From assembly GCA_023512835.1 (NCBI GenBank), contig CM042085.1, positions 33,142,312-33,206,311 on the forward strand: a stretch of 64,000 bases of DNA, given 5' to 3'. Shown in pieces: positions 42,345 through 53,424 of this stretch. Source of the DNA: Taxillus chinensis. Its lineage: Eukaryota > Streptophyta > Magnoliopsida > Santalales > Loranthaceae. The position numbers and the translations under genes were made by a program. Each line of letters begins with the position of its first letter. Positions within the stretch are counted from its first letter, which is position 1. The notes below the pieces were generated by a model. The model searched no databases and had not been told where the DNA came from. It worked only from the letters and a program-made list of their open reading frames with translations.

Positions 42345-45300
42345 GAAATGGGCATGGGAGTTTGTTATGCATGGGAAATGACTAACATCCCCACGACGCC
42401 CTTTCGGTACCTATCTTAGGAATTGGAGGTGTCTGACTTGTTTTAAATGTTTCCTAAATTTAACTGGTTTAAAAGTGATGTTAAATTTCACACGGCCTAA
42501 AGGTCTACTTCTTTTTATTTTCCTAAGTTATTTGTTAAAGTTAAAATTAAGTCCAGCAGCTAAAGGAGTCCTAACGGTTTGATTTCTTTATTGTTTTTTC
42601 TCTATTCTTTATTCAATTTGCCCAAAGTTCTAAAGGGGATTCAATATTTTTTTTAAAACATAAATCTAAAGAGAAGTTAAAGTTTAATTATCTAAATAAT
42701 GGCACTAAGGGTAAAGTGCATAAAAAAACGTAAGTGTTGAATGTTTTTTGGCTACATTCAAAATTAAACCTAAAAAGTACAAAAAGGATAAAAGAAAACA
42801 AAGGCCAAGTAAAAATACTCAAGTATTTGAAAAGTCTAAGTAATTGAGAATTTTGAAGAAAACATTTTTTTGGTTTTTTATTTAAGAAAAGATTTTTATT
42901 TTGCTAAAAAAAGTTTTTCTTTTACAAAAAGAGTTTTTTTTAGAAAAGATCTTTTTTTTTTTTTTTGTATTTCAATAAAATAAAATAAAATAAAAAATAC
43001 AAATGTGTAGTGGGTGATTGTGTCATTCACAAAACAAAACGTAAACTCACTTTCTTTTCTTTTTTCTCTCTTCTTTTTCTTTTTTCTTTTTTTTTTTTTT
43101 TTTGCTCTCTTCTCTTTTTTCTTGCTTTTGTTTCTTTCTTTTTTTTTGTTTTTCCATTATGCCTAATTTACATTACATATTACAATATGATACATAATCC
43201 ATGGTTACATGCCCAAAGCTAATAACTTTCCATAGGCCCAAAATCAACAAAATTCCCTACGGCCAACGAAAAACATATTACCAAGATAGACTGATACCCA
43301 AACCCAACATATTCATAATACCCAAATTGACATAACAGTAAGCAAACAAACATAATAAAAAAAAGTAACCAAAATTCTAGATGCGGGCTCAGACCACCAA
43401 TGACGGCCAAACTCATCCAACCCGATTGTCCAATGAATAAGCGCTGGAGAGTGAGCAAACCCAATGCAAAAACAAAACATAGGAACCAAATGACAGCATA
43501 AGTAAACGGAAATGAAAACCATAGATTAAACGTGCCAATATCGAACACATCAAGAGATCACTAGCATTAAAAATGAATTTTTCCATTCTTCTCTTTTTTA
43601 GCTTTGTTTCTCTAAATGCCAAGACAGAACCAAACCCAGAGATATTGACGCACGAGTAGAAGAATCAATGTTAAGTTCCCTTTTTATTTATGCTGGCTTT
43701 CTATTTGACCCAAAATACATCGGCACCCAACATAAATTATCAAAAACGGAGAGGATACCAATAGACATCATGACCTAGAAAGAGTAAACCAAATAGAACT
43801 ACACTCATATAGAGAGGGAAAACAATGAGCCAAAGACACAGAAACAAACATAAACCCATGGAACTACAGTGCACGATGAAAATTAGGCCAAGAGACGACA
43901 TACAAACTGACTAATACAAGATTTAAACTAGAGAAAACATGACTAACCATTACTACACATGGAAACACCATCAAGGAATAAATATGGCATAAGCAAATAA
44001 AAGGGAAACGGGTTAACCACTCAGACAAACACCCCTCTCTTACGATGCGGCGTCCTCCTTGTCGGTGTTCTGTGCGTCTTCCTCTTCCCTGGACGGCTAA
44101 CGTGGGGCACTAGACTGTCTTCGCAAAGGCTGTTTGGAGTCGCGTGATGGGTCGGGCGACAGTGGAGGTGGAGGGCCTCGGTACCAGATTCTAGGAGAGA
44201 GAGCCGATGATGTGTCGAGGGGGTGACGCGTTGTGGAGATGATGCGTCATGGGGGTGATGCATCTTGTGGTGGTGAGGATGACGGTTGGATCAATTGGTG
44301 TTGGCTATAGTTCTTGGAGTCGGCGGGTTGGTGTGGCAGCATCGTGAATAGGTTGTGGCACAGGTCGACGAAGGGATGTCAGCGCAGCTATTAGCGGTCT
44401 AGACGTGATGGAAAAAGGCCGTCAATGCCGATCGGTTGGCGCGATGGCGACGCGGGTGGCGAGGTGACTTTGCTGGGATGGGACGAGGGTGGCCAATGAC
44501 GACAGAGGTGGTGGTTGGCGGTGTACTTCTCGGTCGGCAGTTCTCTCTCTATCGATTTTGCGGAATAGAAGAAGGGTAGGGGAGTTATGTTCCTGGATTT
44601 CCATTTTCTTAAGAGAAGAGACGATGGATTATACTCCACAACGGCCAGCGGGAAAGAAAAAGGTGTATTTATTTTGCGATTTCAGCTTGAACGAGAGAGA
44701 GAGAGCCCACACGCAGGTGATCGACCTCAAGGTTTATATAGGCAATGGGGCTAGGGTTTGGTTCGGTCGATGGATTGGAATGTTGAACCAGTGGTGGATT
44801 AAGGGTGAGGTTTGGTTTGAGAGAGGGAGGAGGACTTGTAGTTGAACCATGGTAGAGTTTGTATAGGGTGTAATGCGCTATTGTGTGGGCTGGCGTGGTG
44901 GTCCTCCGGGATCTCGGCGGTCTGGGCGCGGCCTTGGTGAAGACGACGCGGCTGGGGGAGGAGAGAGGGGGAAGAGGACAATTAACCGTGGGAGAGAGAG
45001 GAGACGCGGACAAAGAGTTTGGTGAAGAGATAAGATCGGGGCACGTGTGGTTGTATTTTTTTATTTTGTTTTTTTTTTCAGTTTTTTAACCAGTCAAATT
45101 GTGACACGTAGCGAGACAGGCGAGAAAACACAAGAAAAAAAATAAAATGATTTTTGTTTTTTGAGTTTTTAATCGGTGTCTTTCGGTTTTTGGGATCGGC
45201 GGGGCAAACTGAATTTCAAAACGTCTCAAAAAATTATTTTTGGACTTGGGGCGTCGTGAAGAGCGACCACATGTCAATTTTATTTAAAAACGATCCTATT

Positions 45301-45766
45301 TTTACAGCAAGCCTGTACTGCGAATATTTATTACTGAAAAACATATTTACTTTGTTTTTCTTAAATGCTCCGGGAGCAAATATACACAATATATATGTCA
45401 AAATTCTCAGAACGATGAATAAAATAAGAAAATGAGGTTTGTGACCTTATCCGAAGTGCCGTTTGAAAGTCAATTACTATTTTGACCCTCGATGGCGATC
45501 CGAATGCTGTTTTGATCATTTCTTCTTCGTTTGACCTCAGAATCGAGTGTGGTTGAAGGAGTTGATTCTCGAATTTGATTTTCTATTGCCCAAGACTGGC
45601 TCTTTGGCATTTGGAGGCCTTTCTCAAATAATTTCTTAAAATCAGGCATTTGTGGCTTAATGGTCATGACTCCGTCATTTTGCAAAATTTCAACAAACTG
45701 AAGCAGCATAGAAGGAAAATTGAATTTGATGAAATGTGTCCAACTCGGACAAAATAAGATTCAACA
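42345..45766 (-). repeat. TAT3 5' LTR, truncated at its U5 end
   Basis: From 42345 (gatggaaatgggcatgggag…cacgacgccctttcggtacc) it aligns with the start of the TAT2 LTR (58010-58080); its first about 150 bp are missing. T/A-rich tract 42640-43160 matches those in TAT1 and TAT2. Minus TATA (CCTATATAAACC) near 44733-44742, GA tract 44693-44705. Right end GACAAAATAAGATTCAACA (45766) parallels the TAT1 end. The span 43170-45060 is mixed AT-rich then GC-rich without a recognisable gene. Confidence 0.65.
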
Positions 45767-45862
45767 GTTAGGGTTTCAGAACGAAGAACACGCCTCCTCC
45801 TTGCTCCTCCAAGATAGATGTCATCCACCCTCAAGAATGCCGCAGCCACGATCGGACGATAG

Positions 45863-45906
<44 letters not shown>

Positions 45907-46160
45907 GAATGAAATACAACCAAAAATCTAAAAATCGCATAACAGAACAACATATATAGTGCGTACGATGTCGCAAGGTCAACGTCGATCAAAAATACCC
46001 CTATCTCAACCACATCGGCCAACTTTTCTCGCATCGACCAACCTCCCACATCAACCAAAGGTTGATCTTGCACCAAACCGTCATGGCCAATGCCCCATGT
46101 TGACCACATCAACCACACGTTGACTACACTAAGCCAGGTCGACCACTCTTTGAGAAAACT
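45767..46160 (-). repeat. GY4: gypsy LTR remnant, left piece
   Basis: Starts abruptly at the TAT3 end (gttagggtttcag). A (CT)18 microsatellite at 45865-45900 and minus TATA (ACTATATATG, about 45952-45961) give the Tekay-style promoter layout. U3 side has repeated gttgac/gaccacatcaacc motifs. It continues at 47626 after the SV3 insertion. Confidence 0.65.
45865..45900. repeat. (CT)18 microsatellite
   Basis: Uninterrupted tctctc run of about 36 bp, downstream of TATA on the minus strand, at the same place as the shorter CT tracts in TK1-TK3. Confidence 0.95.
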
Positions 46161-47630
46161 TGTTGTTCCCATAGTCTTTTTGGGTAGTCATTGTTGTCAA
46201 CATTTTGTGTTTAGCAAGTGAGCAGCAACATTTTGTACTTTATTGGATAAATTTGTAGAGCGATCTCTTAGAGTAAGTTCATAGTGGAAGTTTAACTATA
46301 TACTACTATAATCTACTTAGTTCAAAGATTCGTAAACTCGAAGATCCGCAGAGTCAAAGTTCTTCAGGCTTGAAGAACCTTTGACTTAAAGGTCCACAAG
46401 GTCGAAGACTCACAGACTCGAAGATTAGCAGGGTCGAAGATTCATAGACTCGAAGACCCAAGTACAATCGGGTAAAGAGTAGCGGTCTCATACACTCGAA
46501 GACCCATCAGGTGAACAGTGGCAGTGTCACTGAGTTGAAACCCAGAGACTCGAAGATTTGCAAATCCGAAGATCAGAGTGTCACTAGATCTAAACTGGAG
46601 TCGATGATGTAGGTAGAGATAAGTGATATGACTCGAAGATCCGAAGATTCGGACTCGAACATCTGAAGGTTCAGACTTGAAGATCGTAGCCCATTTGTGA
46701 AGTATCTATGAGGCTACGGGGCAGTTATCTTTGAGGATATGGGTAATCGAAGGATTAAAATGAAAATAAGGTCTCCGTTTAAGTAAGTTACTCAGACAAT
46801 GTATCTGAGTGTGGTACGTATCAGAATGAATATGTGGACATTATTTGAGGCTAGAGTGATATGTTTTAACGGTAGAGAAAAAAGCTAGAATATGTCTAAC
46901 CCTAGTAAATGATTTTTCATGCAATGGCGATCCTATAAAAGAAAGGTATATGCCATACTTAAAAGAGTAGGAGATTATTATTAAATATACGCAAAGTATA
47001 AAGAGAGATACAAGAGGCAAAAAATAAAGAGTCGTTCATATTGTATACATAGAGAAGAAGTTTAAAAGCAAGATTAATAGTGAGTTCATCTAACTTCATC
47101 CTTCTACATTCGATGAATAGATAGTGAGTTTGGTTTAAGAGTGGTTGAAGGTCAAGAGGTGCAAATTGTTATGTACATAGGAGCAGATTATGCTAGACAG
47201 TTCATCATAGTGAATGAGTTATGAAGTAATACTATTTTTTTAATTGCATTTAAAAGAGAAAAGAGTTAATCCTATTGTAACAAGGGCAAGTCCCTACTAT
47301 ACTAAAATGTGATAGTGGATTGGACTCGGTATAGGTATACCCTCACCACCGTGGGGTAGATCACATTGATCGAACCACGTAGATTGTGTGTCTTTGTCTT
47401 TTTTTCCTTTACATACTTGCTACAAACGTGATTCTACACACAACATTAAGATATCACCCAAGCAATAACCACATTTGTAATAATCTCTCAAATAAACAAC
47501 TTGCTTTTTGTTAAATGAGATTTAAAATTAAAGAAAATATTTTAAGTATAGAGATTCACCCCCCCCCCCCCTCTCTGTATACATTAGGTACATGTAAGAA
47601 CCGTGTTGGAATCTTGAGAATATCAAAACT
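46156..47630 (+). repeat. SV3: solo Sirevirus-like LTR (46161-47625) with AAACT duplication
   Basis: Ends TGTTGTTCCCATAG…TGAGAATATCA, flanked by AAACT at 46156-46160 and 47626-47630; the GY4 sequence joins perfectly when it is removed. Plus orientation is shown by the ATTCACCCCC…-type C-run near its 3' end (47551-47571). It carries gactcgaagattagcagg-like repeats (46330-46690). Length 1465 bp. No interior, hence a product of LTR-LTR recombination. It is the clearest plus-strand element here. Confidence 0.88.
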
Positions 47631-48018
47631 CTCTGGAAACTCCTATTAGTCGACTTCGACCACTTTCATGCCACATTGACCTCACGTCGAAAATCATCCT
47701 CGCATTGACCAAACACTCTTCACTCTTTAGAATCTACATTGGTCTATATCAACTACCATTATGCCAGGTTGACCACATCCACCATCTACATCGACAAAGG
47801 CTGTGTTAACCAAGACTTGAAATAACAATCCAGCTTAGCTTCTCTAGAATCCCCGCAAGGGGTGTTACCCCCTTGACCCCTGCTCGCTGACCGGCCAACA
47901 ATACCTGCACTGAGGTGTTGTGCCCTTGGACCCCTACTAATCGAATGGTCAAGAGTCCTTGCCCTAGCCCAACACATAAATAACTAACTTCTCAAATCCC
48001 CAAACACGGGTCATTACA
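47626..48018 (-). repeat. GY4: gypsy LTR remnant, right piece ending CGGGTCATTACA
   Basis: Resumes with gaccacttt/ttgaccacatcc motifs seen left of SV3 and ends with cgggtcattaca, the same terminus as TK3 LTRs (cgggtcgttaca, cgggtcattaca). Minus-strand LTR start. Confidence 0.65.
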
Positions 48019-48085
48019 TCTTAGTATCTATTTTACTGCTTCCCAGTAAAATCTTACAGTAATGCTATTTTTCTGGATTAAACAT
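48019..48085. other. Short spacer between GY4 and GY5
   Basis: 67 bp with a perfect 9-bp inverted repeat (ATTTTACTG cttcc CAGTAAAAT, about 48031-48053). Otherwise nothing recognised. Confidence 0.6.
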
Positions 48086-48503
48086 TGTAATTCCCCGAAT
48101 TTCTAACTCATAAAAACCGGTTAGTGAATCCCTATGCCTACACCCGAAGGGACAAGGGGACAGTGAAAACATCTAAAAAAGAATCTTAGTATGGGTGCCT
48201 TTTCTATTCACTTATCATACCAAACATTCAATCATATACATATAGCATACTAGTACAAAAATCTCATTTCACTCCAAAGCAGTATATACTTCATTCTTTT
48301 CCTGTGGGATTAAATCATGTTTTACAAGCCCAAATAATACAAATAAAACTGACACACATATAAGACAGACAAGGCCTCCACCTCAGGTGAACCTCCTAGC
48401 TCCTGTAGGCAGCTGGAACAAAGAAAAACAAACACAACAGGAGAGGTGAGCAACCACAGCTCAATAGGGATCATGTCTCCTTGACCCATCCCAACATTAC
48501 AAG
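48086..48503 (-). repeat. GY5: 3' part of a Tekay-type LTR
   Basis: Begins TGTAATTCCCCGAATTTC, like tgtcacgccccgaatttcc of TK LTRs, continues cctacacccgaagggacaaggg as in TK1 (2320-2345) and keeps the box ggtgagcaaccacagctcaa (48445-48464). The CACTA-like end cuts it off at 48503. Confidence 0.7.
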
Positions 48504-49728
48504 AGAAACAACATTTAACGACACTTTTTTAGGCTTTTAACGACACTTTTCAAAAGTGTCGCCGAAAACATATTAAGAAGACACTTTTGAAAGTGTCACC
48601 AAATATAAAACTATTAACGACAATTTTCACAAGGTGTCGCCTGTTATTTTTAATAACGACACGTTCGTGTTATTGTCGTCAAATTTGCTGCTCCATTTTT
48701 CGTTTTCGCAGGTGCTAGAACCTTAAATTACGCATTTTCTATGATGAAATAATTTCGTCACACGGTTATCCATCGATCAATCAGGAACGCGCCACACGCG
48801 CAAGCTTTGAAGGCTATTTCTTGTTGATCGTCTTCCCCCATCTCTCGCAGATCGACTTTGGCTTTTACGCTTTCCACCCCTACTCAATCTGGATTTTTTC
48901 AGCTTGGGTTTTATTGGGAGCGTGTAACTCTTCTAATTATTGGTTGTTTTTATTGTGCAGGGCCGATTTGGGCATTAGGGATTTCATCCCCCTGCGGCGC
49001 ATCACAAAACCTCCAACTGCATTAAAGCTCGATGCCTAGGTGATTTGTGTCAAGCCAGCGGGGGCATCCCTCCACGGCTGTGTCGGTTTGGCGTCTCTGG
49101 CGACTATGTTGCGTAGTCCCTATCATCAATGGGCGGTGGATCGTTCTGTTCACCACCCTGCGTGGCGGATTGTTCCCTGTCTCAGCGGGCGATGGTTCCC
49201 ACATACGAGTCCTCCCTGATCGGTCTAGCGGTCCACTATCTCTCGATCCGGCATTGTGCGAGTTCTGCTATCCGCATAGTGGATTGCGGTTATGAGCCAC
49301 CGTGGCCTTTATGGCCGCTCCTTTGGAGGACCCTCCTCCACTCCCTCAAGGTAAGTCCTCCCCTTCTCTCAATTTGTTTTCTGATATATATGATATACAT
49401 CTAATTCATGATTTGCACAAGATATTGTCTACTGTGATTACTCAACATAGCCCCTCTATTGCTTTAATTTCTCACGAGGCTGGTAACCTCGATCCTATTG
49501 TTGTGCCTGCCTCACTTGTGCGTCCACTCCCTACTGTTGTCCCTATTGATGCTCCCTTGAATGGGGAAGCTCCTTGTAGCCTAACAGACCACTCGGGTGT
49601 GTAGCCCAGCTCTATCCCGGTGCTTCCACCCTCTTTACTGGCATCCCAAGCCACGACAGTCCCTCCCCAACTGTCCAGGACGCTGCTTCTTTCCACAATG
49701 GCTCTTCCCCATCGTGTTTTCCATGGCC
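48504..49728 (+). mobile_element. CACTA-like DNA transposon, 5' end and unassigned interior
   Basis: The terminus cattacaagagaaacaac is close to the plant CACTA end CACTACAAGAAA. It is followed by subterminal repeats, direct and inverted, of aacgacacttttc/aaaagtgtcgcc (48521-48690), typical of CACTA elements. Interior 48690-49728 has possible coding text on plus (49302-49604: MAFMAAPLEDPPPLPQGKSS), too short to identify; splice-like cctcaaggtaagt at 49344. The other end must lie past TAT2, outside the window. Confidence 0.55.
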
Positions 49729-50258
49729 AAGCCTGTCACGCCCCGGATTTCCAACCCAAGGAGACCGGAACGTGACCCTCCCTTTACCCGGGTTTGGATA
49801 AAGGGGTTATTATACAACGTACGCATCACATTTTATATTCAAAGACAAAATCAAATATTTATTAAGTTCAAACATTATATTTATTACATTAAACTCCACA
49901 TTACAAGATCTCCCCACTGGGGTTACAAAGTTCATAAAAACAACAAAATTCAAGAACAATAAGCAAGCCACAAGAAGGTCTTCCTTGGTTCCCACCTAAC
50001 ACCTGTAGGTCCCTGTAAGAAAACAACACGGTAGAAGGGGTGAGCAACCACAGCTCAGTAGGATTCATGTCTCCCCGACCCATCCCATGCTCCTATCATC
50101 TACATGTGGACGTGCACAAGTGCAGTGTAGTGAAAACAAGGTACGAGCAGTTTATAATCCAGTCAAGCATCAACACACAAGTCACATGTACAACCTTTGC
50201 CACAGCCACACAGGCTATCATGTCCACAGCCACACAGGGTAACATTTACAATTTCGGG

Positions 50259-50437
50259 CTTCCACAGCCACCGGGTTCTACGAAATAGGCCCAAGCTTCC
50301 ACAGCTACCGGGTTTCACAAAACAGCCCCGAGCTTCCACAGCTACCGGGTTTCACAAAACAGTCCCGAGCTTCCACAGCTACCGGGTTTCACAAAACAGT
50401 CCCGAGCTTCCACAGCTACCGGGTTTCACAAAACACA
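50259..50437. repeat. 37-bp minisatellite in the TK3 3' LTR
   Basis: Five copies beginning cttccacagctaccgggttt (50259, 50296, 50333, 50370, 50407); the last three are nearly identical. None remain in the 5' LTR (57340-57352). Confidence 0.92.
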
Positions 50438-50743
50438 GCACACATAGCCACACATAGTCACACAGACATAACATCAAACACTTAGCATGTATAGCCTCAC
50501 AGGTATAAAACCAAACACTTGGTGTGCATAACTTCACAGACACAGTATCGAACATGTAGCGTGCATACATTCACAGGCTCATGAACCCAGCTGCACAGGC
50601 ATTTTCTCAAACATGTAACGGGCATATACACACAGACATTTTGTCAAACATGTAACAGGCATGTCGCACAGGCATTTTATCGAACACTTTACATGCATCA
50701 CACTAACACCAGAAACACACCAAAAACGCCATTGAAGGCCAAC

Positions 50744-50773
50744 ATCCATATAGGAGATCACACCTATATGGAT
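50744..50773 (-). promoter_or_regulatory. Conserved 11-bp hairpin, TK3 3' LTR copy
   Basis: Same stem and loop as at 3505-3534; also kept in the promoter-less 5' LTR at 57664-57693. Confidence 0.8.
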
Positions 50774-50955
50774 TTACATATATAATATATATACAAGCAG
50801 GTATAAACCATAATCTACCCAAGAACCCTAGAACAGAGAGAGATCAGGAGGGACAAAACCCCTACCTTAAAGCAGATCCTCCTTGCTCCCGCGCTAGACG
50901 CCGTCCTCCCCACACAAGACGCTCCGGCAGCAACCAGTAGCTCCCCTTCCTTCCC

Positions 50956-51118
50956 TCTCTCTAGCTCTCTCTCTCTCTATCTACGATGGCCGTAGCAGCT
51001 GAAGAGAACCCTAAACCTAAAGCAAGGAGTCTTCACCTCTTTATATAGACAACTCAAACCCCAAAATGACATAGTTTTGATAAAATGAATTCCAGTATCA
51101 AAATGACGTAGTTTTGAT
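50956..51118 (-). promoter_or_regulatory. TK3 3' LTR core promoter
   Basis: TATA 51041-51050 (minus GTCTATATAA), CT tract at 50956-50978, palindromes at 51060-51081 (left arm decayed) and 51097-51118 (centre GACGTA), 37 bp apart. This whole block is missing from the 5' LTR. Confidence 0.75.
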
Positions 51119-51531
51119 TACAGACTACAACCTTTTTGCAACACACAGGACAAAGCACTCATAATTTCACCATGGTCCTTTAGCAAAAGAGGATCAGAAC
51201 AACAAAACAAAGGTAATGGAGGCTGCACGTGAGAAAGCATTCTCACGTGCATTCTCACGGGCACCTCCAAAAGCTCTAGAATTTCACCACAAGCCTTGGA
51301 ACAATATCAGGAAGGCTCCTATGCAAAAATCTCCTTGCACGTGAAAAGCATTCTCACGTGCATTCTCACGTGCACTCCCAATTGGGCTCAAACTTTGCCT
51401 CTTGCTTGCTTATCAACATACAAGATGATTAAGCCAAAGTGTGTGGAAAGAAAACTCCCTAAAACCCAACAATTTCCACCTAAGAAGGCAAAACTGACTA
51501 ACTCCTCATATCCAAAATACGGGTCGTTACA

Positions 51532-51544
51532 TCCTCTCCCCTTT
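51532..51544 (-). promoter_or_regulatory. TK3 polypurine tract
   Basis: Minus AAAGGGGAGAGGA directly upstream of the 3' LTR. Confidence 0.88.
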
Positions 51545-51812
51545 AAGACTTTTCGTCCTCGAAAAGAAACAATATGCAAGGAAAACCACACAGGAAGCCA
51601 CAACACCCAAATGGGTCATACACCGCCCATTGTACACAATAGCACATAACACAGTGCCACCACAATCTATAACCACATGTATTACAATCCATGGGAACGT
51701 CCACGTTACAAATACCCATCTCAATCACATTCTATTAACACATTCAATACAAATAAAAGTCAAAAGTCGGAAGGAAACATAAATACACCAGCCAACAGCC
51801 ACCCCTCCACCC

Positions 51813-53400
51813 TTAAGAGTGTTCGTCCTTGAACAATTCTAGGTGTTGCTCATGCATCAAAGACTCCCATTCCCAATTCTCCTCCTCAATGCCACGGTGC
51901 TGCCACAGTACGCGAACCAAACGAATAACACGACCACGCAAAAGCTTCTCCCGCCGATCTAGGATACGGATAGGGGCCTCAACAACGATCATGTCATCCT
52001 CAATAGCCAATGTCCCCCAATCGATCACATAAGTGGGGTCAGGATGGTACTTCCTCAACTGGGACACGTGGAACACATTGTGCACGCGACTCAATCGCGG
52101 TGGCAATGCTAACTGGTAAGCGACAGGCCCCACACGAGCTATAACCTCAAATGGACCAATGAACCGGGGAGAGAGTTTCGAACCTCTCCCAAAGCGCCGA
52201 TGTCCACGTCATGGAGAGACACGGAGAAACACATGATCGCCCACAAAAAACTCCAAAGGTCGCCGCCGCTGGTCCGCATAGGATTTCTACCGACTCTGAG
52301 CTGATAATAACCGCTGGCGAATCAACTTAACCTTCTCGGTAGCCTCTTGAACCAACTGTGGTCCCAAGAGAGCTGTCTCTCCCACGTCGGTCCAACACAA
52401 AGGTGAGCAACACGGCCGCCCATACAACACCTCAAAAGGAGCCATCCCAATGGATGCCTGAAAACTGTTGTTGTAGGCAAATTCCACCAAAGGAAGGTGA
52501 GTTGCCCACGAACCCCCAAAATCTAACACACAGGCCCGTAACATGTCCTCCAAAGTCTGATTCGTCCTCTCAGTCTGACCGTCAGTCTCAAGGTGAAAGG
52601 CTGTACTCAAGTTAAGCTTTGTCCCCATAGCCTCCTGCAAGCCTGCCCAAAAATGAGAAGTAAACCGCGAATCCCTGTCGAACACAATTGATGATGGTAC
52701 CCCATGCAGTCGCACCACCTCGTTCACATATAGCTGACTTAAGGCCCCGATAGAATCCCGCTCGCGGACAGCAAGAAAATCTTAGTCAGCCGGTCCACAA
52801 TCACCCAAATCATGTCCTTCCGCCCAGCGGTGGGTGGAAGTCCAGTTACAAAGTCCATCGCTATGTGGTCCCACTTCCACTCGGCTACTGGCAACGGCTG
52901 TAACATGCCTGCCGGCCTCTGGTGCTCAGCCTCCACTTGTTGACAAGTGAGGCACCTCAAAACAAAAGTAGCTACATCTCGTTTCATCCCAGGCCACCAA
53001 AAGTATCCCCGAAGCGCATGATACATCTTTGTACCCCCTGGATGCACAGCAAGCCTAGACTGATGAAACTCCCTCATCACCTCGTCCCGAAGAGAAGAAG
53101 CCACTACTAGCCGCCCCTGAAAAGACAACTCATGCTTAGGACCCTCTGTCCAGTCCGCAGATAGCTCACCAGCCTCGATACGGGCACGGAGAACTTCACA
53201 CTCAATGTCACCCAATTGTCCCTCCCGGACGCGCCGGTACAACTCAGGTACGACCACCACAGGACTGTCCCACCATCACGAACAACAGGCTGCAGTTACA
53301 ACATCGCCAACTGCTCCATCAGCTTCCACTCTCTCACGGCCACCTCAGCCTTCCCTTTTCTGCTCAGCGCGTCAGCCACAACATTACCCTTGCCCGGGGT
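51813..53400 (-). pseudogene. TK3 integrase with chromodomain-like C-terminus
   Basis: HHCC zinc finger FHQSRLAVHPGG…CLTCQQVEAEH (52905-53030). Core: D in HIAMDFVTGLPP, D in IVFDRDSRF, E in TDGQTERTNQTLE (52550). After PFEVLYGRP the frame shifts (52287). The tail (51813-52133) has [15 protein letters not shown] and a chromodomain-like [20 protein letters not shown]…[15 protein letters not shown]. Such tails guide chromoviruses to chromatin. Frame breaks near 52735 and 52140-52290. Confidence 0.9.
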
Positions 53401-53424
53401 ATAGGCAAGAGTAAAGTCAAAGGT

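Larger units (their letters stand above)
49734..51531 (-). repeat. TK3 3' LTR, full length (1798 bp)
   Basis: Plus ends TGTCACGCCCCGG…CGGGTCGTTACA. Keeps the whole promoter: TATA 51041-51050, CT tract 50956-50978, palindromes 51060-51081 and 51097-51118, CACGTG array 51226-51385, hairpin 50744-50773, ggtgagcaa box 50038-50065 and the 37-bp minisatellite 50259-50437. AATAAA signals on minus near 49855-49885. Confidence 0.95.

Noticed and set aside
43010..43222. Hydrophobic plus-strand ORF (70 codons, Phe/Leu-rich)
   Set aside because: Direct result of the poly-T tract of the TAT3 LTR.
44021..45013. GC-rich stretch with ORFs on both strands, considered as a host gene fragment
   Set aside because: It lies between the TAT3 LTR TATA area and its T-rich tract; the ORFs are short, overlapping and Arg/Pro/Ser biased, with no recognisable domain.
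47543..47580. Poly-C run considered as an assembly artefact or G-quadruplex site
   Set aside because: Runs of C/G at this place are a shared feature of the three Sirevirus-like LTR ends here (35584, 36722, 47551), so it is family sequence; exact run length may still be uncertain.
50259..50437. Regularly spaced repeats resembling a CRISPR array (also 3319-3432, 59623-60380)
   Set aside because: Units abut directly without unique spacers, sit inside plant LTRs, and no cas genes exist.
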